In this document: positions 24,101-36,906 of the stretch, one piece after another
Layout of the letters: each line of letters starts with the position of its first letter
Numbering within the stretch: the first letter of the stretch is position 1
NCBI GenBank assembly: GCA_030760725.1
Contig: JASWHV010000019.1
Location: forward strand, 31,251,944 to 31,315,943
Direction: 5' to 3'
Source: Neostapfia colusana
Taxonomy: Eukaryota; Streptophyta; Magnoliopsida; Poales; Poaceae
DNA: 64,000 nucleotides
Notes under the pieces: model-generated
The model's database searches: none
The model's input: only the letters and a program-made list of their open reading frames with translations
What the model was told of the DNA's origin: nothing
Translations under genes and position numbers: made by a program

Positions 24101-25435
24101 ATTGCGGTAGCTGTCGGAAAAGCCCGGAGCAAGCCGTCTACCATGGGTTTCATGCGACGCTTTGTGAAGAAGAAAGGTTGCTACACCAGTCTAGGTTCTG
24201 TGTGCGAAATTTGCAGAGCTCTAAATGAATATAACTCGAGAATTTCATGGACTCATACCCGCGGGTCAGTTTTCCCCGGCCGGAGAAGATTTCCGAAATT
24301 CGTCGTCCAGAGGCGAAGACAAGCTCTGTGCTTCGGGTGGAAGCTGCGTGGAGCTCTTGCGCATACCAGGGACCGCTTGCTTGGTCGTGAAAGCCGCTCT
24401 GTGGAGCTGTCCGTGGGAGCACGTCGCCGCCGGGGTGTTCGGCCACCGCGGGAACTTGATGTTCTCGGCGTAGAGGGCACGAACGCACTTGGCGATGGCT
24501 CGAGGAGGTCGAGGGGTCTACAGTGGTGTGGCTTTGCTGCTCAGAGGTGCTGCTCACTTGAATTGCCCGAGTTCCCGAGTGATCGAAGAAAAGCGGCCGC
24601 GTTTCTTTCTCTCAGTGCGAGGGAGAGAAGAAACAGCACCGTGGCTTCGGTTAAGAGGCGGGAGAGGGAGTGAGGCGGTAGCTACCGACGTCCAGCAGCT
24701 CTCCAGCGCGAAAAGGAACCAGCAGGAGGTGGCTGCGGCTGGTACTCGGTGTCGCTCGGGGAAGGATCGGCCTGCCGTTGCTTCGTGTGGGAGGAAGGCA
24801 AAGGGAGACTGTGGACTTAAGATCTTTTGCACATTTCAGTGCTCCCAATGACATGTGGGTCCCACATGTCAGTCTTCCTTATCTCTTCTAAAATATCTCC
24901 CCAATTTGAATATTTATGGAATTCAATTGTGGATGTTTAAATCTGAGAGGCATTTGGATAATTGGACAAGTTTTATCCAAATTCAAATGTACATTTGAAT
25001 TCTTTGTCATTTAAAGTCCATTTTGGAAAAATGGTTTGCAAATCTTTTTCATAAATCATGACACTTTGCACACCCCCTAATTTGGACCCAAGGAATTCAA
25101 GTATGAAATCTGATTTAAATTTTGGCTGCTGCAAATGAGATTTTCAGCACAACAGTTTTGAAATTCCATTGTTGCTCTCATTTGAATTTTGAGTTTGAAC
25201 AATTGTTCCAAATCTGAGTTTTTTATTTTCTAACACATATGGGGACTTCCCCTCTTTGTTTTAGACCCCTCTTGGGTTCCATGTCTTCAATTAAACATTT
25301 AAACTTGTGTGAAGAAAACCCTCATGTGTGTTATCACATGTGGAAAAGTTTTAACAAATCCCAAATTTCATACATATGAAACAAAACTTTTGCAAACAAG
25401 AGTTTCTTTGTATTCACATTTTTGGGACCTTTACA
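21180..25435 (-). repeat. 5' LTR of element B
   Basis: This LTR is 4256 bp; on the plus strand it reads tgagacgg...gacctttaca. It carries a GC-rich block (about 23600-24790), bordered on its 25435 side by the long inverted repeat at 24849-24871, and AT-rich modules to about 22720. On the minus strand the block GCAAGCCCCGGTTTGCA is followed by TATAAA (22601-22606). It has no clear counterpart of LTR ORF exon 1; a 60-codon frame at 21379-21561 follows TTTTGCAG but does not resemble exon 2 of the other families. Confidence 0.93.
24849..24871. repeat. Perfect inverted repeat with TCP-type core, B 5' LTR
   Basis: Same 11+1+11 structure as 14545-14567, preserved without a mismatch in both LTRs although their neighbourhoods have diverged. 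Confidence 0.6.
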
Positions 25436-28400
25436 GGCTCCCACTCATCAGGGGTCCCCGACGGAGGGTAACCCTCGCAGGTGGACTCGTAACCCGAGTC
25501 CGTGGGTGGCTCCTCACCTGAAAAACACTCAAGCAGCAACCGTGAGCACGATGGCTCAACAAGACTTAACCGACTCACATAGGCATGAAACTCTACATGT
25601 AGTGTACAACGGACCTGGGGTGGTAAGTAGCAGCAAATGGACACGCCTAAAAGTTCATCCTTATTTCATATTTTAGCCACAAGTTAACAGTTCATGAATA
25701 GGAAATTTAGAGAGCAATATTTGGTGGCACACATGTAGCAATACAATTATACATATCAGCAGAATTGAATCATCACATTCTATAATTTATCTATGTTACG
25801 ACGCAGTGAACAAGCGGTACTCGTCACCGCGAGGGACGGAGAATCGACTCGATATACACCTGCAGGGATACCAAAAGAGCACGTCACGTACGCCCACCCG
25901 TGGAGCTGCACAGCACGCTCACTCGATGTGTACGGGACAACCTTTCACCCAACAGCCCAAACATCGAACCGGTCGCACCGAAACGGACAGGAGGTTCCCT
26001 ACACGGAGCATCTCTCTATGCCCGTTAGCGGCTTTCCACCTTGCTGCCCTCAACCTATACCTATAAATCGGTGTGCTATACCTCGACGTCCGGAGGTTTA
26101 GGTTACATCGGTTTATCGGGGCCCATATATCCGATATGCCTTCGGTACGTTCAATACTTGCTCAGCAGGGCCGCACACGGATCGGTCCTCAATCGACATG
26201 GACAGGGCTGCGCACACAAGAATTCCTCTTGGTGCGCCCTAGCCCCTTCCTTGTCTCATTTTCATTACTAAAGTGATCTCACATCACTCGAATCAAACCC
26301 CTGTGTCCCAAGCCTAAACTCGCGAGTAGATTCCAACTACTCGACTTGTACCGAAGTCCTATAAATCATTAATCATAGCCTGTCTACTCGAGGCCTTAGA
26401 CACTACCCTCACTCTTACAGAAAAATTCTGGTTATACAATTGGGTTTCATACATCCTACACCTAATGCACATACATACTTCACACTAGACATGTAAACAA
26501 AGCAAAACTTTATAAAAAGGGTTAATGCAAACCGGGGCTTGTCTTGTTGCTGCTGGTCAGTGGTTAGGTCTTTGTCCGGAAGAAGGAAGTCGAGCACTTC
26601 CGGAGTCTCCCCGCCTTCAGCGACTACATGTTAACCATATGCTATATGTCAATTTAAATGCAAAGTGTAAACTTGAATATGTAATTACTAGAACTCTAGC
26701 TAGGCCTCCCCTTTGGCTCTGATATTTTTATGGTGGCTTGGTATTGTCCTAACCAGAGTCTTGACCAACTTTCATTTGAAACAAAGTTCATTTGAGCTGT
26801 GTACAAATAAAAGCCTATTTGGTCAATATTAGAGCCTCTAAGTAATTCCAGGGGTTTCCATTGCTTCAACCATTACTTTCTGGAAACTAGAATTTGAGAT
26901 GGTTCTAATGGAATTGGTTTCATGTCATTTGAGGAATCCTATAAAAAGTTATGCCCTAAACAAGATTTGAGAAAATCTGAAAAATGTTTCTGTACATTTT
27001 TCTATTTTCTCAGGGCAGTTCACTTAATCACACCATTAGAGGGACTAAATTAACTTGGATGAGTCTGAAAATTTTACTGAGACTTAAGGATCCTCCAATG
27101 AACCTCTCAGCCAAATTTCAGAATTTTCCATAAGGTAATTCTCCAGATAAAATTCCTAACAGTTTGGATTTTAGGGATTTAATTCTGGAAAACTTTTAAC
27201 TTTCATGAGCTGAAATTTGTATTTCTGAAAAGTACTCAAAATTCTGAGTTCAGAAAAATTTTGTTCACTGAATTTGGAGCTTCCTAGCAAAAGTTCTATG
27301 CATTTGAATTTGAACTAAACTGGAAAATTCCCCTAAAATGTTTAAACTTCTGCGGGTGGGTCCCACAACCCGCCTTCTTCCTCCTTGCGCGCGCCCGCGA
27401 GTCCAGCGGCGGTGCACTCCGGCGAGGTTCACCGGAACTGCCTTCCCGACCACCCCCAGTGCTAGAACTGGCCGCCCAGCCATACCTCGCCCTGTGGAAC
27501 TTGTCTCGGGGGTCGGAGCTCGCCGGCGGTGACCGGAAACGGCCGTGCGACGTCCACCGCGGAGGCTAGGGCTCCGGCGAGGTCGTTCTCGCTCTCTGGG
27601 GCATGAAAAGGGTTGCGGTTTGCTCGAGAAGCACTAGTGGGTCACGAGGAACCCGACGTGAGCAGTCTCAGAAGCTAAAAATGTCGGCAAACCCAATCTC
27701 GACGGTGACCCGACCCGTGTTTACACCGGCAGCTATGGAAATGGCTATAACCCGGCCCTTTTCTGGACGGTTTTGCTCGGTTCTTTCTCAAGGAGGGGCG
27801 CTAGGAGGTGTAGGAGCTACTTGTGAGCTAGCTGGATCATTGACTCAGCGTGTAATACGAATTTTGGATTCTTGCGGAGCTAGGTCAGTTGCACTAAGGT
27901 TCGGGACTTTCTAAAATTCTTGCTACCCGATGGATCATTTGCCGAATGGTTTGCGGCTACACCATCTAGGGATCCCCACATACCTTTCTTGTGTAGAACG
28001 CGGTCAGCAACGATGGCTGGATGGGGCTGTCACCGGTGAGCCGAACAATGCTCCGCTGGTACCTCCCGGTTCCTCGACTTCGACGGCTTACACCGCTCAC
28101 AGTCGGGTGCAGCTTGCAGGAGCAGCACGGGGAACAGCTAGAGTACGCCCTGGCGCACCTTTTTGCCGCAGGGATCATGAGTGCTCGATGATCAGCCCGG
28201 GTGCATGCCGGGGATCGGAGGTGCGGACGCTGCGGCAAGTCTTTCGCGCGCGTGGACGCTGATCAGAGCGGCAGGCGAGGGAGGCAGCGAATTCTGGTTT
28301 GTGCTCCATACGTGGTGATCGGGAGGGGGCGCGAGTTAGTCCCAGGCGTGCGCTGGTGCGGCCGTGAGGCGGTAACCGGTCGCGGCGGCTGACCGACGAC

Positions 28401-29060
28401 CACCGAGTCGGTTCCCTGTTGCTCACAGTCTCTGACCAGTGGACCCTCCTCATCCAATTATCTTTCCAATTTTCACCTCTGTTTTGCTGAAAAATATCCC
28501 CAGCTACCCCCAATTAACTGTGAGACTTAAGCACCAAGTCATAGCTTAAATTTGGTTTCCCAAATTTGAAATTTGTTTGGCTAAATTTTCTTCACATTTG
28601 AACTGAAATTCAAATTCAGTTTCAAATTCTTGCAAATTTAGCTCCCGACAAGATGAAGACCAATGGGGATGAAAATTGGGGGACCAACTCAGAAAAATGT
28701 GCTGAGTTTGAATATGAAGCTATATTTTGAATTTAAGTGATCAAAGTTGCTGCAATTTGAATTTACATTCAAATTGGCCTCTTTTTCAAATGCCCCCAAA
28801 AGTGCCTCAAAAAGTGTTGGATTTGCATGAAATTTGACCTGAACCTTCCCAAGACTTTTTAAGTTCTAGGGGTGAGATCAACCTCTCATGTTCATATGTA
28901 GAAATCCCACTTTGTGAAAGTTAGGGCTTTCCCCTCTAATCATCCTTTTGATGGAGGTTACTTGCTCTTCACAAGTCTCCACAAAATATCCACAACAAAA
29001 GTTGTGGTGTTGTAAGGTGATGAAAAATTTTTGCAAGTCCCTTTTTATTGGGCTTTTACA
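25436..29060 (-). repeat. 3' LTR of element C, distal part lost to insertion of B
   Basis: It runs from the B insertion point to gggcttttaca. It contains the LTR ORF exon 1 counterpart (about 26534-26614, whose GC donor is changed to AC here), AT-rich modules (26700-27340), GTGGGTCCCAC (27356-27366), a GC-rich block (27360-28440) and an AT-rich end. The missing roughly 290 bp of LTR would lie left of B, outside the window. Confidence 0.92.
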
Positions 29061-29094
29061 TACCTCCCCCTTAAAAGAATCTCGTCCCGAGATT
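29061..29094 (-). other. Polypurine tract and stem-loop (element C)
   Basis: On the minus strand, AATCTCG-GGA-CGAGATT (29078-29094) is followed by cttttaagggggaggta and the LTR start. Confidence 0.8.
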
Positions 29095-29124
29095 ACAAAA
29101 GAAGAGACAGCGATGTAATAGGAC

Positions 29125-32100
29125 TCACCCGTGCTGAGACGCCACGAACTACGGGTAATTTGAGCGAAGGAATTCCTCGCTCTCCCACGTCGCTTCTTCG
29201 GCGGTGTGGTTACTCCAGAGTATCTTGTAGAACCACAACGTTTGGCTACGTGTGGTCCGAGCTTTCTCATCAATTATTGCCACCGTATATTCATCATATG
29301 TCAAATTCGGTTGCAACTCGCCGATGCCTCTGGTAGGAACTGCAGCTGTATGCTTCAGACATTTTCGCAGTTGCAAAACATGGAAAACGTCGTGAACACC
29401 AGCAAGAGATGCCGATAGCTCCAGCCTATACGCCGCTGGTCTACACTTCTCGGTTATAGCATAGGGTCCAATGAAACGGGGAGCGAGTTTCCCCTTCACA
29501 CCGAACCGGTGCACGCCTTTCATCGGAGACACACGGAGGTACACGTGTTCCCCGACGTTAAAGTGCAGCGGTCTACGCCTCTTATCAGCGTAGCTTTTCT
29601 GCCAGGATTGAGCGGCCTTCAAGTTGTCTTGGATCATCCGAACGTGCTCTTCGGCGTTGTTCACCACATCAACCCCGAATGTGACCCTTTCACCGGACGC
29701 GCACCAGTTTAATGGGGTGTGGCACTTGCGACCGTAAAGAGCTTCGTAGGGTGCCATCTTGATACTCGCTTTATAGCCGTTATTGTACGAGAATTCCGCC
29801 AACGGTAGGTGATCATCCCAGTTCCTACCGTGGTGGATGGCACATGCTCTCAACATGTCTTCTAGTACTTGGTTCACCCTCTCTGTTTGCCCATCTGTCT
29901 GAGGGTGATAGGCGGAGCTTCTAATCAGCTTAGTACTCAGAGCAACGTGCAACTGCTCCCAAAAGCGAGATACAAATAATGCACCTTGGTCTGAGACAAT
30001 GGTCTTGGGTACTCCATATAAACATAGAATCTTCGCTATGTACAGCTCCTCATATTTGCCGGCATTGTAACGTGTATGCACTGGGATGAAGTGAGCCGTC
30101 TTGGTTAACCGGTCAACGATTACCCAAATGGAATCATGTTTGTTGGACGTCAGAGGTAAGCCCACAATGAAATCCATGCTCACATCTTCCCATTTCCATG
30201 CCAGGATTTTCAGAGGTTGCAGCAGCCCTGATTTCTTCATATGATCAGCTTTCACTCGTCTACACGTATCACACTCGGATACGTACTTCGCCACTTCCCG
30301 CTTCATCCATGTCCACCAAAATTTCTTTTTCAAATCTTTGTACATTTTGTTGCTGCCCGTATGAATGGAGTATTTAGACAAGTGAGCTTCATCGAGGATC
30401 TTTTTCCTTAGCTCCATATCTCGGGGTACGACTATGCGGTCATTGAACCACAGCGTCCCTTCCTCATCCTTCCGGAAACATTTGATCTCCCCATTGTCTA
30501 TCCGTCTCCGGAGATGTGCCATGCCCTTATCAACTTTCTGAGCTGCAATGATGTCCTCCCTAATAGTAGGGATGAGGGCAAGGTTGTAGAGCGATCCATA
30601 AGGAACCAAGTATAAACTCGGCTCTTCCTCCTCCACCGGGGTAATGGTGAGGTTATGGACATGAGATTTCCGACTCAGCGTGTTGGCAACCACATTCGCC
30701 TTGCCGGGGTGGTAGTGAATTTCAATCTTATAATCTTTGATTATTTCTAACCACCTCCTTTGCCTCATATTCAGCTCCTTCTGGGTGAAAATGTACTTCA
30801 AGCTCTTGTGGTCGGTATAGAGATGAACCAAATTCCCCAAGAGATAGTGCCTCCACATTTTCAACGCCAAAACCACAGCAGCAAGCTCAAGGTCATGGGT
30901 CGGATAGTGCTGCTCATGGTTCCGAAGTTGGCGTGAGCCATATGCAACCACACGTCCTTCCTGCATCAACACGCAGCCGAGCCCAATACTGGACGCGTCA
31001 CAATACACGTCGAAGGGCTTGATTGTATCCGGTTGAGCTAAGACCGGGGCTGTTGTGAGATGCTTCACTAATGCTTGGAACGCTCCTTCACACGCCGTGT
31101 TCCAAACATATTTTGTTCCCTTCTTCAGCAATTCTGTCATCGGCTTAGCAAGCTTGGAGAAGCTTGGAATGAATCTCCGATAGTATCCCGCTAAGCCGAG
31201 GAAGTTTCTTACTTCATGGACTGAAGTGGGAGCTTTCCATTTCAGCACTTGCTCTATTTTTCTTGGGTCAACCGCAATGCCTTCCGCTGAGATAATATGT
31301 CCCAGAAATGGCACTTGGCTGATCGAAAACTCACATTTGCTGAACTTGGCGTAGAGTTTGTGGTCTCGCAATCGTTGAAGAACGATTCTTAAGTGTTCGG
31401 CGTGTTCTGCTTCTGTCTTGGAGTAAACCAAGATATCATCAATGAATACCACCACGAACTTGTTCAGCTCCGGCATGAACACCGAGTTCATGAGATACAT
31501 GAAATGGGCTGGAGCATTAGTGAGACCAAAAGACATGACGCGATATTCATATAAGCCGTATCTCGTCGAGAAGGCCGTCTTCGAGATATCCTCCGCTCGG
31601 ATCTTTATCTGATGATACCCAGAGCAAAGGTCCATCTTGATACGTCAAGCTGATCAAATAATATGTCAATGCGGGGCAGTGGGTACTTATTCTTGATGGT
31701 GCCGGCGTTGAGCGGCCGGTAGTCCACACAGAGCCTCAAAGTTTCATCCTTCTTCTTTACAAACAGCACCGAGCATCCCCAAGGCGAGGAACTCGGCCTA
31801 ATGAAACCTTTGCTCAACAGATCATTGAGCTGTTCCTTCAGTTCAGCCAGCTCGTCCGGAGCCATTTTGTATGGTCTCCGTGATATGGGCATAGTCCCGG
31901 GTGCAAGCTCGATCTTGAACTCGACATTCCGCTCAGGTGGCATGCCCGGAAGATCTTCCGGGAACACGTTGGGGTACTCCCGGACTACGGGGATGTCCTC
32001 TAACTTGAGAGCTTCAGTATTGTTAATTTCTGAAACTTCCCCGACTGGATTATCTAATATAAGGGACTGCGGACGGTGTAGTGGGGAGTTGAGGTGAACC

Positions 32101-33648
32101 GTCCGTGTCCAAGAGTTCAGGAGAGCGCCATGGTAGTTTAGCCATGACATCCCTAAGATTGCATCAATCTTTTGCCCCATAAGGATTATTAAGGTGGTGG
32201 GATATAGCTGCCCACCTAAGCACAGAGGTGCTTTTGGAATCATCATATTTGCTGAAATCTTCCCTCCCGGTGAGCAGATCATATATGTGCAGTCGGTTGG
32301 GAAGACTTGCATTTGATGCTTAGCCACATAGGATGCACTTATAAAACTGTGGGTTGCACCAGAATCGAACAATATGATGATGGCTTGATCGTTGAGAGTG
32401 AACGTACCCGCCAGCACGTTGTCTCCATCTGGGGTGTCCTCATTGTCGAGGTTGGAACGCCCCCAGTCCGCTGACCAACCTTTTTGACCAGAGGTCGGCC
32501 TTGAGCACCGCCCTGGAACTGGGCTTGCCCGCTGCTCTGCTGCCCCTGGGGACAGTCCTTCGCGAAATGGCCCGCCTGGCCACACGTGAAGCAAGTGAAG
32601 CGGGGCGGTCCTCCGCTGATCGGCAGATGGAAACCTGGTGCGCGTTGTGGCGGTGGGAACGCCTGGGGTGTCGTCTGCTGCTGCTGCTGCTGCGGTCGCG
32701 GTGGTTGCATCGGTGGTCGGAAGGAGGTGGCTGAAAAAAACGACCCCCGGACCGCTGAGGTCGTGCCGGTGGATGCCACTGCTGTCCGGATGGTGTCCGA
32801 TACACCATGCGGTACTTCTGGGGAGCGCCACCCCCACTTCTGGGTGGAGTGCTGCGCTTCCGCTGCTCAGCCGCCAACTCCCGCTGAGCATCTTCTTGCA
32901 TTATTGCGGCATTGACGAGGTCGTTGAAGGTGCCGCGATTGCTTTGAGCGAGATGTGTCTTCATCTCGGGGCGTAACCCCCGATAGAAATGCTCCCGCTT
33001 CTTCTCCTCGGTGGAGACGTAATCCGACGCATATTGCACCAGATGGTTGAAGGCAAGGGAGTAGTCATGAGCACTCCTCCCGCCCTGCTTCAGCTCCAAG
33101 AATTCTTGGAACTTCTCTTCATTATCCCGGGAGGAATATGATAGGCGTGGAATGCCTCCAGGAACTCTTCCCACTCCACGGCATGGCCAGCCGGACGTGA
33201 GGCGACATAGTTTGCCCACCACGCACCAGCGGCACCATGAAGCTGCTGCGCCGCGAACAGAGTCTTCTGCCGCTCCGTACATTGGAGCAGCCTGAACATG
33301 GACTCGATTGTCCGCAGCCAGTTGTCGGCCTCTAGTGGTTCTTCTGCTTCAGTGAACACGGGAGGGTGCGTACTCATGAAGTCCGAGTACATCACATCAC
33401 GGGGCTCACGAGGCCCCCTCTCTTGACGCCCCCCCCCCCGCCTGGGACGTATTCTGCACGATCGTGCGGAGCAGGTCGCTCTGCTCCTCACGATTCCCCA
33501 CCAGTGCCGCTATCACATCCGCTAGGGTAAGTGGAGGTGGCGGTGGTGGTTGTTGCTGCGGGGTGCTGTCGTAGGCAGGTGGCTGGGAGTCATCACCTCC
33601 CTGCTGGCTAGAGCCACCAACCTCGTGCGTGGTCCGAGTGCGAACCAT
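29125..33648 (-). pseudogene. gag-pol polyprotein of element C, heavily disrupted
   Basis: The start MVRTRTTHEVGG is at 33648, right after TTGCAG. Domains match A and E: Pro/Gln-rich N-terminus, Gag, CCHC knuckle (near 32590), protease (LFDSGATHSFIS, near 32360), reverse transcriptase, RNase H, integrase and chromodomain. Damage: a C run of 11 (33429-33439; G11 in the coding strand, 6 in E), frame breaks near 33115, 32735 and 32450, and a deletion of about 17 nt near 31640 just before the MDL(R/C)SGYHQ motif. An early TAG at 29149-29151 removes the last 8 codons. From 31635 to 29149 the frame is open for 828 codons, and the FIDD and DDE motifs remain. Confidence 0.92.
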
Positions 33649-34145
33649 CTGCAACCATCTGACAATAAACATCAGTCCGGCAACATATTGCATGCAGTCC
33701 AATAAAGTAGGCATAAAACATAATGACATTAAAACATGCGATACATCTCGTATGCGGATAATGTAATAACTTTGCACAAACTACACCATTACCAAACCAA
33801 ATACAAGCTAGTTTAAATCCAAATTGACAGACTTCCTCTTTGGAAGTTCATCACAACTAGGTTTGGTCACTACGAGATGTTACTATCGCCTTGTCATCAC
33901 ATATACTACCCTTTTATCTTCAATACGACACAAACATGGTCTCTAGTAAAAGAAACTTGAGTGAGACCTATACTCAAATCTTTCACTAGTTGAAGATAAC
34001 CTCTCATGAGTATGTTCTACCCTATTGGAAGTACTTAAACCCCCCAACGGTACAACAAGCTCTCAAATGAGTTCAACTGTCATTCCTCTGTCCGAATGAC
34101 CAGTTTCTACATATCCAAGATTTTGATCTGGTTCTGGGAATTTTA
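33649..34145 (-). other. Leader of element C, gag-proximal part
   Basis: It is homologous to the leader end of A and E (complement of 4550-5007). It includes the acceptor-like TTGCAG directly before gag. It is cut at 34145 by the solo LTR D and resumes at 52943. Confidence 0.85.
34141..34145. repeat. Target site duplication of D, left copy (tttta)
   Basis: tttta directly precedes the LTR start TGTAAGGG; the same five bases follow the LTR end at 52938-52942. Confidence 0.9.
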
Positions 34146-36833
34146 TGTAAGGGCCTCAGTTTTTGACACATGTTTGAAGTGTTCATCACCACACACACAC
34201 TTCATTTGAAGCAAGTTGATGAACACATTTGAAGAGCAAGTAACCACCATCAACATGCTCATTAGAAAACAAACTCACAAGATGCAAAAGTGGCCTTTCG
34301 CACATACATCATATAGGGGCTGGACATTGGGAAAACTCCTACACATTGCTAGGAATGTCCATGCCAAGTTTCACCCAAATTTAAAACCTTTTTGAGGTCA
34401 TTTTGGGTATAGCTAGAAAGAGGGTAGTTTGAACTCAAATTCAAATTCAAACTGTTTTTATCCCATGAATTCAAAAGTGGGAGGCATATTCTTACTCAGC
34501 ACATTTTTGTGAGCTCACACACCAATTTCACTCCATTTGGAGTTGAGCTTGACATGAGCTAAGTGGAGCAAATTCAAACTTTATTTGAATTTCAAACTGA
34601 ACATGTGCTGAAATTTATTCAAACCAAACCCAATTTGAATTCTAACCAATTCAAATGGCTCAAGGGTAGATAATTCAAATCACCACGGGCTTTGTGGGGA
34701 CTACTGTTTACAACAGTGAATTCGAGTTAAGTTCAGGGGTTCAAATTGAAAGTGGGACCCACATGTCATAGAGCTAAAAGTTGTGACTTGCACACTAAGT
34801 CACAGCCTCGGTGATAAATTCCACCGAGCAGCTGCCGGATGTGCCACCGAGAAGAGCCGGCACCACCAGCTGCCTCCTACCCCGTGCGCTGGCGCGCAGG
34901 GTGGCCTTCTCGTGCCCCCACACGACCCTTACCGCCTCAGCCCGAGCGAAGACCCGGTTGCTTTATCTCCTCGCGGGCGACATCGAACAGCGCCATTCTC
35001 TTCCCCCGTGCTCTCGGTCGATTGGGAAAACAGAGAAAACAATCGCACCCTCGCCTCCCCGAGCTGCTAGGCAGCGCCCTGAGCTCAAGCACCACTATCC
35101 CAACGCCTAGACCACCGAGTTTCGGCCTCTGTTCCCGTGATCAACAACGACCGCCGCCACCTAGTTCAAAAACGGCGATCGGTCTCACATGGGCAGCGCA
35201 CCACAGCAACTTTCACGGCCATGCAAGGGCGGCAAAAGGAGCGCACGGACTCCATGCTGCTCCCACCTGAAGGTCAAGCCACGTCGTGAGCTCTCGCCGG
35301 AGAATTCCGAGATTTTTCTCCGGCGGCCTCAACCCGAGCTTCCGGTACCGTTCCTTAAAATTCTCCTTCTCTACTCCTCCTTAAGTCATAAAACTTTGCA
35401 CGTGTATGCTGGATTAGCCGGCCATTAATTCTCATTTAGCATCCATCGCATGAAAACGCCTCGGAGCGACGGAATTCAAGCTCTACTAGGGGTGTTCACC
35501 GCGGACCTATTCGGTCGCACGGTGAAACCATATTTACGGCCACTCCCGAGCAACTCTGAGGTTGTGCCAATCTTCCTAGAGCTGCACTGATGGTGTAGAG
35601 CCCATCGGTGCAAGTGTTGACAGGCTGGAGACCTCGGGCGACGGCACCGAACCACAGCAGTAGCCGCCGCACGTCGCCGAGCTGGTTCCGACAACCAGCA
35701 GCCCAAGCAGAGCCCACCATCGTGTTCCTCGGTGCCCTAAACCCTCTGGCGGCGAGTCTATAGCTGGGCGACGGCACGTCGGTCCGGCGAGCAGCCGTCT
35801 GCTCCGGCGAGGGGGAGCGCGCGGGCGCGAAGAAGAGGGCGGGAGGAAGAAGAAAACGTGGGGCCCGGCTGTCAGCGGCTCATATTTTAAATCGGGATCG
35901 GGCTGCGGCTCGGATCCGGTGCGCTGGCGCGCAAAAACTCCGTAGACCCCGGTGTGCCGACGCCTCAACGCAAAACACGTGTCCCCGTGGCCCACCGGCA
36001 GATTTACACTTTTCCCCGATTTTCAGATTTCATTCAAACTTCAAGTCCTCATAACTTTGGCTAGGAAGCTCCAAATCAAGTGAACCAAATTTTGTTGGAT
36101 TCAGCTGTCTGAGTACTTTCAGCAAATCAAGTTTCACTTCATGAAAATCCTTATTTCTCCAGAATTAATTCTTCAAAGTTCAAAGTGGTTAGAATTTTAA
36201 TTGGAGAACCCTTTGGAGGAAAATTCTGAAATTTTCACAGGATGTTCACCTGAATTCTCCTGAATTAATTCCTCAAAGTTTAAACTGTTGGGAATTTTAA
36301 CTGGAGAATCCCTTGGAGGAAAATTCTGAAATTTTGCTGGGATGTTCACCAAAATATCCCTGAACTATCATAAAAAGTTCAGATTCATTTGAGCTCATTT
36401 GATCCACCTAATGGTGTGATTAGTGAAACTGTTCCAGAGAAAATAGAAAATGTTCAGAAACATTTTAAGCATTTTCCCTGAAATTGTTTAGCTCATATCT
36501 TTAGCTAGGAACCTTCAAATTAAGTGATACCAACTCCATTAGAACCCTCTGAAAATCTAGTTTTCAGAAAGTCATGGCTTGCTCCATGAAAATTCCTAGA
36601 ACACCCTAAATCCTCCAATTAAGGTCGAGTACATAATTAATTGTGGAGGGCTCAAATGAGCTTTGCTGCAACTAAAACTTGACCAAGTCTCTGTTTAGGT
36701 GGTAACCAAGCCACAATAAAAATTTCAGAGTCATTGAGTCTGTCTAGTGAGACCTAGAAGGTTCACAAGTTTAAAACTTAATTCAAATGCATTTAATTAA
36801 TACATGTACTTCTTATATCATGTAATTGGTAAG

Positions 36834-36906
36834 GTCGAGGAGGAACCCGAAGTCCTAGACTTCGTCACTCCGGAGGAGCAGCTAGCCTATGACCAAGAGC
36901 AGCAAG
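36834..36906 (+). other. LTR ORF exon 1 in solo LTR D
   Basis: The frame reads EEEPEVLDFVTPEEQLAY then DQEQQ, ending CAGCAAG|GCAAGC. It differs from the H copy at three sites, all silent third positions. Exon 2 (37999-38006 and 52627 onward) begins after TTTTGCAG and shares only the EWE..TP ending with family 1. This copy has an in-frame TAA in exon 2 and a changed acceptor before exon 1, so it is itself inactive. Confidence 0.35.

Larger units (their letters stand above)
13428..25435 (-). mobile_element. Element B, second Tekay/Del-type family (3' LTR cut by insertion of A)
   Basis: In minus orientation: 5' LTR (21180-25435), primer site, leader, gag-pol, polypurine tract and a 3' LTR of which only 13428-15130 is in the window; the rest lies beyond element A. 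B was inserted into the 3' LTR of element C: the sequence after 25435 (ggctcccactc) continues the minus-strand LTR of C, matching 54709 onward. The right-hand target duplication would be ggctc. Its LTR ends (TGTAAAGGTCCC...CCGTCTCA) differ from family 1. Confidence 0.93.

Noticed and set aside
24083..24673. 196-codon frame in the GC-rich block of the B LTR
   Set aside because: Low-complexity Arg-rich translation, several other frames open on both strands, and the region is deleted in the other B LTR; no domain recognised.
29149..31635. Uninterrupted 828-codon pol frame in C as evidence of activity
   Set aside because: It lacks gag, protease and the start of reverse transcriptase in frame, and ends at an early TAG; chance survival in an old element.
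34783..35270. Overlapping frames of 95-143 codons in D, similar ones at 38577-38969 and 49104-49553
   Set aside because: All three frames are open because of base composition; differences between D and E do not favour one frame.
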